NCBI GenBank assembly: GCA_009781125.1
Contig: WQYS01000129.1
Span: forward strand, 1-6,809
DNA length: 6,809 nucleotides
Source: Acidobacteriaceae bacterium
GTDB taxonomy: Bacteria; Acidobacteriota; Terriglobia; Terriglobales; Acidobacteriaceae
Reading direction: 5' to 3'
Every line of letters begins with the position of its first letter. Positions within the stretch are counted from its first letter, which is position 1. The translations under genes were made by a program, and so were the position numbers. Shown piece after piece: positions 6,600 through 6,809 of this stretch. The notes under the pieces are model-generated. The model was not told the DNA's origin, made no database searches, and worked only from the letters and a program-made list of their open reading frames with translations.

Positions 6600-6676
6600 T
6601 GGTCGGGACGACTGGATTCGAACCAGCGACCTCTCCCACCCCAAGGGAACGCTCTACCAGGCTGAGCCACGTCCCG
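6600..6676 (-). tRNA. tRNA-Pro (anticodon GGG)
   Basis: A 77-base cloverleaf on the minus strand with the 3' CCA encoded. The acceptor stem CGGGACG pairs with CGTCCCG, the discriminator is A, and the D-arm is GCTC...GAGC. The anticodon stem is TTCCC/GGGAG with loop TTGGGGT, giving anticodon GGG (6642..6640), which reads CCC and CCU. The T-arm is GCTGG-TTCGAAT-CCAGT. All stems pair, with G-T wobbles at the base of the anticodon and T stems. It converges on the TPR lipoprotein gene, with the hairpin at 6537..6570 just beyond its 3' end. Confidence 0.97.
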
Positions 6677-6760
6677 ACTGGACTTATCGCGACCGCCATG
6701 GCGGCGGCGCGGGGGTAACTACGTGCTTCAGTTTATCACCGAATGAACCGAGCTATCGGA

Positions 6761-6809
6761 CTACTGCGCCGGAGGAACATACTCCTTCGGCAACTCTCCG
6801 CCTTCGCCG
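6761..6809 (-). CDS. C-terminal tail of an unidentified protein (partial)
   Basis: The minus strand reads GEGGELPKEYVPPAQ and then TAG at 6763..6761, running off the right edge. The charged, proline-containing tail looks like a genuine protein end, and the stop lies 84 bases upstream of the co-directional tRNA gene. Fifteen residues are too few to name a family, and a chance open frame is not excluded. Confidence 0.4.
   Translation of the reverse strand, partial: GEGGELPKEYVPPAQ

Noticed and set aside
6693..6704. CCGCCATGGCGG palindrome upstream of the tRNA
   Set aside because: Self-complementary to its centre, so it would fold to only a four-pair stem; it sits in a GC-rich run where such a palindrome is easily produced by chance, with no T-tract beside it.
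6743..6809. Plus-strand open frame starting at the ATG at 6743
   Set aside because: No ribosome binding site upstream and an Arg/Leu-rich, shadow-like translation; the minus-strand tail at 6761..6809 is the better reading.

Overview
The window is part of a chromosomal exopolysaccharide locus of the exosortase-linked type. The gene set and protein style (short export protein beside a dedicated beta-barrel, exosortase and EpsI as separate genes, a long TPR lipoprotein, moderately GC-rich coding DNA) suggest a diderm bacterium, most likely Acidobacteriota of the Terriglobia/Acidobacteriaceae kind. That placement is inferred from style, not from a marker gene.

Layout. The left third is a minus-strand operon, read from about 2108 down to 1. 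It encodes a periplasmic polysaccharide export protein (Wza/OPX family, 1494..2108), a 447-residue outer-membrane beta-barrel (118..1461) and the first 35 codons of a Wzz-type chain-length/co-polymerase protein (1..107, running off the left edge). A 450-bp, visibly AT-rich divergent region (2109..2558) follows; it holds two inverted repeats and no credible gene. The right part is a plus-strand operon: an exosortase with intact Cys/Arg/His catalytic residues (2559..3503), an EpsI-family protein overlapping it by one base (3503..4150), and a 765-residue TPR lipoprotein of the PrsT type (4225..6522). A perfect 15-bp hairpin with a GAAA loop (6537..6570) separates that operon from a convergent tRNA-Pro(GGG) gene with encoded CCA (6600..6676, minus). 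The last bases carry the likely C-terminal tail of another minus-strand protein (6761..6809).

How the genes work together (inference from family knowledge). The Wzz-like protein, the export protein and the barrel would form an envelope-spanning route for a polysaccharide. The export protein stops right after its SLBB region and has no C-terminal membrane helix, so the neighbouring barrel is a good candidate for the outer-membrane pore. Exosortase and EpsI act at the inner membrane on proteins with a C-terminal sorting signal, or on polysaccharide-linked processing. The TPR lipoprotein is a usual partner of such loci and probably a periplasmic scaffold. No PEP-CTERM-like substrate, glycosyltransferase or regulator lies in the window, so the biochemical output cannot be read from here. 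Two of the three complete multi-start genes have misleading long starts; ribosome binding sites place the real starts at 1461 (minus) and 4225 (plus).
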